From contig PMJR01000092.1 of NCBI GenBank assembly GCA_003158475.1, forward strand, positions 4,175-57,869: a stretch of 53,695 bases of DNA, given 5' to 3'. A model generated the notes under the pieces. That model ran no database searches. It saw nothing but the letters and a program-made list of their open reading frames with translations, and was not told the DNA's origin. Origin of the DNA: Ignavibacteriota bacterium (lineage in GTDB: Bacteria > Bacteroidota > Ignavibacteria > UBA10030 > UBA6906). Shown here in pieces: positions 52,243 through 53,695 of this stretch. The translations under genes and the position numbers were made by a program. Positions within the stretch are counted from its first letter, which is position 1. Every line of letters starts with the position of its first letter.

Positions 52243-53355
52243 TCAGAACATCGCCACAATTCCCACCAGAATCGTCATCTGACCGTTCTCTGTGTTCACG
52301 TTTGCGCCTTTGTCAAAGATCGGCGAATTTGCGTAGTCGTATCGCGCCTCTCCCCGGAGAAGGAGGGCATCTACAAATTTGTACTCATATGTTGCAGTCA
52401 CTTCTTTCACATTGAGCCCGGAAACTCCCAGCCCGGTTGCATATCCCCGGGGATCGTCGAATATCTCCCCCCGCAGGGCCACCGCAGACTTTGCGTTAAA
52501 AGCATACCGCCCGTACACAGCCGCACCCTTCCAGGTATACAAACCGCTGATCAGAGTTTCGTCGCCGTAATCTGCATTAAGTGTTAACGCGAATGCGTCC
52601 GTCACATTTTGAGTCACGATAAGATCAAAAACCTTTTTCTTTCCCACATCAACGCCGGTGGGCTGTTCAAACCCGTCCATCACATTCAGGATCAATCCTG
52701 TCGAACCGGTGGGGGAGTAACTCACCGCGAGTCCGAGCGATTTCTCGGCGTTGTTATCGATGTTGGAGTTCCAGCCGTTTACAATGTGAACGGCAACGGT
52801 GAAATTGTCCGCGAACGGGTATGTCAGCCTCAACCCCGTGTGGTAGTACGGAATCGCCCATGCAAACAGGAGTGACCGGCTGTAGTTCCAGTTGTCCTTT
52901 GATTCGATGACTTCATACCCCATATGCGTTACAAATTTGCCAGCGTCCGCAGTTAATCCATTGCCGACAGGGATCACACCTGTAAGGTACGCCTGCTGAA
53001 TGTTCGTCAGCGTGCTGTAGGGTGTAGTCCCGTACGGGACGATTCCCTGCACAACGTCGTTTGCGGTGCCAAAATCGACGTCCATTCGGAACCCAACGGG
53101 TTGAGCCTTTTTTTGCAGGACAATCTCGGCCAGACTGAGATTGATCTGGTTCTCCGGGATGTCAAAATTCCTCAGCTTGTTTGCGCGGGAAGCCGGGTCT
53201 GCGAGATTCTTGCTATAGTAGACATCGACGAATCCGCTCACGGAAACCGCCTGGCTCGAGTCCTTCGATTGACCCAGGGCGAATTGCGCCGCAAAGAGGG
53301 TACATGTAACCAGTACTCCGGCATTGCGAACCGGTGTGGAACCGAGGATGATCAC
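52243..53355 (-). CDS. Outer-membrane porin, bbp2/OmpL-like, in the kdp cluster
   Basis: The 370-residue protein has a signal peptide (to about ALGQ-S30). Regular beta-strands follow with the family pattern VSGFVDVYYSKNL, ENQINLSLAEIVLQKK, FRMDVDFGT, QQAYLTGVIPVG and GKFVTHMGYEVIE, and the protein ends in VAMF. It resembles the putative beta-barrel porin-2 family, whose members often lie with kdp genes, and would let cations reach the Kdp pump. It starts 31 bases after the kdpB stop, where kdpC would normally be. Confidence 0.85.
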   Translation of the reverse strand: MIILGSTPVRNAGVLVTCTLFAAQFALGQSKDSSQAVSVSGFVDVYYSKNLADPASRANKLRNFDIPENQINLSLAEIVLQKKAQPVGFRMDVDFGTANDVVQGIVPYGTTPYSTLTNIQQAYLTGVIPVGNGLTADAGKFVTHMGYEVIESKDNWNYSRSLLFAWAIPYYHTGLRLTYPFADNFTVAVHIVNGWNSNIDNNAEKSLGLAVSYSPTGSTGLILNVMDGFEQPTGVDVGKKKVFDLIVTQNVTDAFALTLNADYGDETLISGLYTWKGAAVYGRYAFNAKSAVALRGEIFDDPRGYATGLGVSGLNVKEVTATYEYKFVDALLLRGEARYDYANSPIFDKGANVNTENGQMTILVGIVAMF

Positions 53356-53386
53356 AAAATGATCCCTTCAGAAGTGATTGGAGCGT

Positions 53387-53695
53387 TCATGCCCATCCGA
53401 GCGCGGACATGAGCATGTCGATGAGCTTTATACCCAGGAACGGCGCAATCAGGCCACCGAACCCGTAGATGAACAGGTGACGTCGCAGAAGCTGCACGGC
53501 GCTCATCGGGCGGTATTTCACCCCCCGCAGCGCAAGGGGTATCAGCGCCACGATGATCAGCGCATTGAATATGACGGCGGAAAGTATCGCGCTTTCGGGG
53601 GAGGCGAGCTTCATGATATTCAGCGCGTTCAACGCAGGGTATGTCGTCGCGAACGCCGCTGGGATGATGGCAAAGTACTTCGCCACGTCGTTGGC
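53387..53695 (-). CDS. kdpB: C-terminal end of KdpB, potassium-transporting ATPase catalytic subunit (runs past the window end)
   Basis: About 102 residues are visible, starting inside the protein with [16 protein letters not shown], then [40 protein letters not shown], and ending with [23 protein letters not shown]. This is the standard end of KdpB, the P-type ATPase of the KdpFABC complex. The stop at 53387 is in the normal place. The next gene downstream is the porin; no kdpC is present. Confidence 0.95.
   Translation of the reverse strand, partial: ANDVAKYFAIIPAAFATTYPALNALNIMKLASPESAILSAVIFNALIIVALIPLALRGVKYRPMSAVQLLRRHLFIYGFGGLIAPFLGIKLIDMLMSALGWA

Noticed and set aside
1-53695. CRISPR arrays, insertion sequences, integrases, att sites, rRNA
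   Set aside because: None was seen: no regularly spaced repeats of 25-40 bases, no transposase or integrase motif, and no long terminal inverted repeats.

Overview
The window reads as a chromosomal segment of a GC-rich, Gram-negative bacterium. It encodes several outer-membrane barrel or porin-like proteins that end in Phe, a TolC-type channel with a periplasmic adaptor, and many signal peptides. Compact directons with ATGA or TGATG overlaps, and the mix of families (M28 peptidase, GH20/GH89, SSS symporter, DUF6483-like protein), suggest an uncultured Bacteroidota/Ignavibacteriota-type (FCB group) lineage. That placement is inference only. I saw no rRNA, tRNA, IS element, prophage or CRISPR array. 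All calls come from reading the sequence; no search was run.

Layout. 1-345: end of a membrane protein. 414-3079 (-): HisC-like PLP enzyme, CDP-alcohol phosphotransferase and LicC-like nucleotidyltransferase, probably making and attaching a nucleotide-activated polar head group. 3096-7649 (-): secreted M28 peptidase, DUF6483-like protein, 6-phosphogluconolactonase and glucose-6-phosphate dehydrogenase. 7863-8657 (+): Lys-rich secreted protein with PBCV basic-adaptor-like repeats; its short paralogue is at 38954-39319. 8774-15483 (-): hydroxyproline island with GntR regulator, epimerase remnant, FAD D-amino-acid dehydrogenase, radical SAM activase, HypD-like glycyl radical dehydratase and Xaa-Pro dipeptidase.

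16316-23995: amino-sugar glycan module with GH20 hexosaminidase, SSS symporter plus a small membrane protein, an MBL hydrolase and a divergent GH89 alpha-N-acetylglucosaminidase. 24040-27664: fatty-acid hydroxylase, two secreted unknowns and an EamA transporter. 28088-38203: IclR-associated sugar island with glycerate kinase, 1-PfkB kinase, class I aldolase, enolase-superfamily enzyme, ManA-like isomerase, a 54-residue coupled ORF and a second PfkB kinase, with divergent PlsC and FucI/AraA-like isomerase. 38476-43319: small proteins, orphan barstar, TolC and adaptor without an RND pump, and a TPR protein.

43340-48151: probable lipid-remodelling operon (27-residue membrane peptide, GT4 glycosyltransferase, metallophosphoesterase) next to a four-fold 11-bp direct-repeat regulatory site, with a divergent (alpha/alpha)6 glycosidase. 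48133-53695 (-): KdpE, KdpD, a small unknown, a porin and the end of KdpB, with no kdpC where it is expected.

Two themes stand out. First, HypD, Xaa-Pro dipeptidase, GH20 and GH89 fit feeding on collagen-like or glycoprotein material. Second, several genes look internally deleted or lack their usual partner: the epimerase, a GHMP-kinase start fused to GH20, kdpC and the RND pump. Either real genome erosion or assembly collapse could explain this. The strongest candidate for a new system is the glycosyltransferase/metallophosphoesterase operon with its Pho-box-like repeats, which resembles the phosphate-starvation Agt/PlcP lipid switch known from Proteobacteria.
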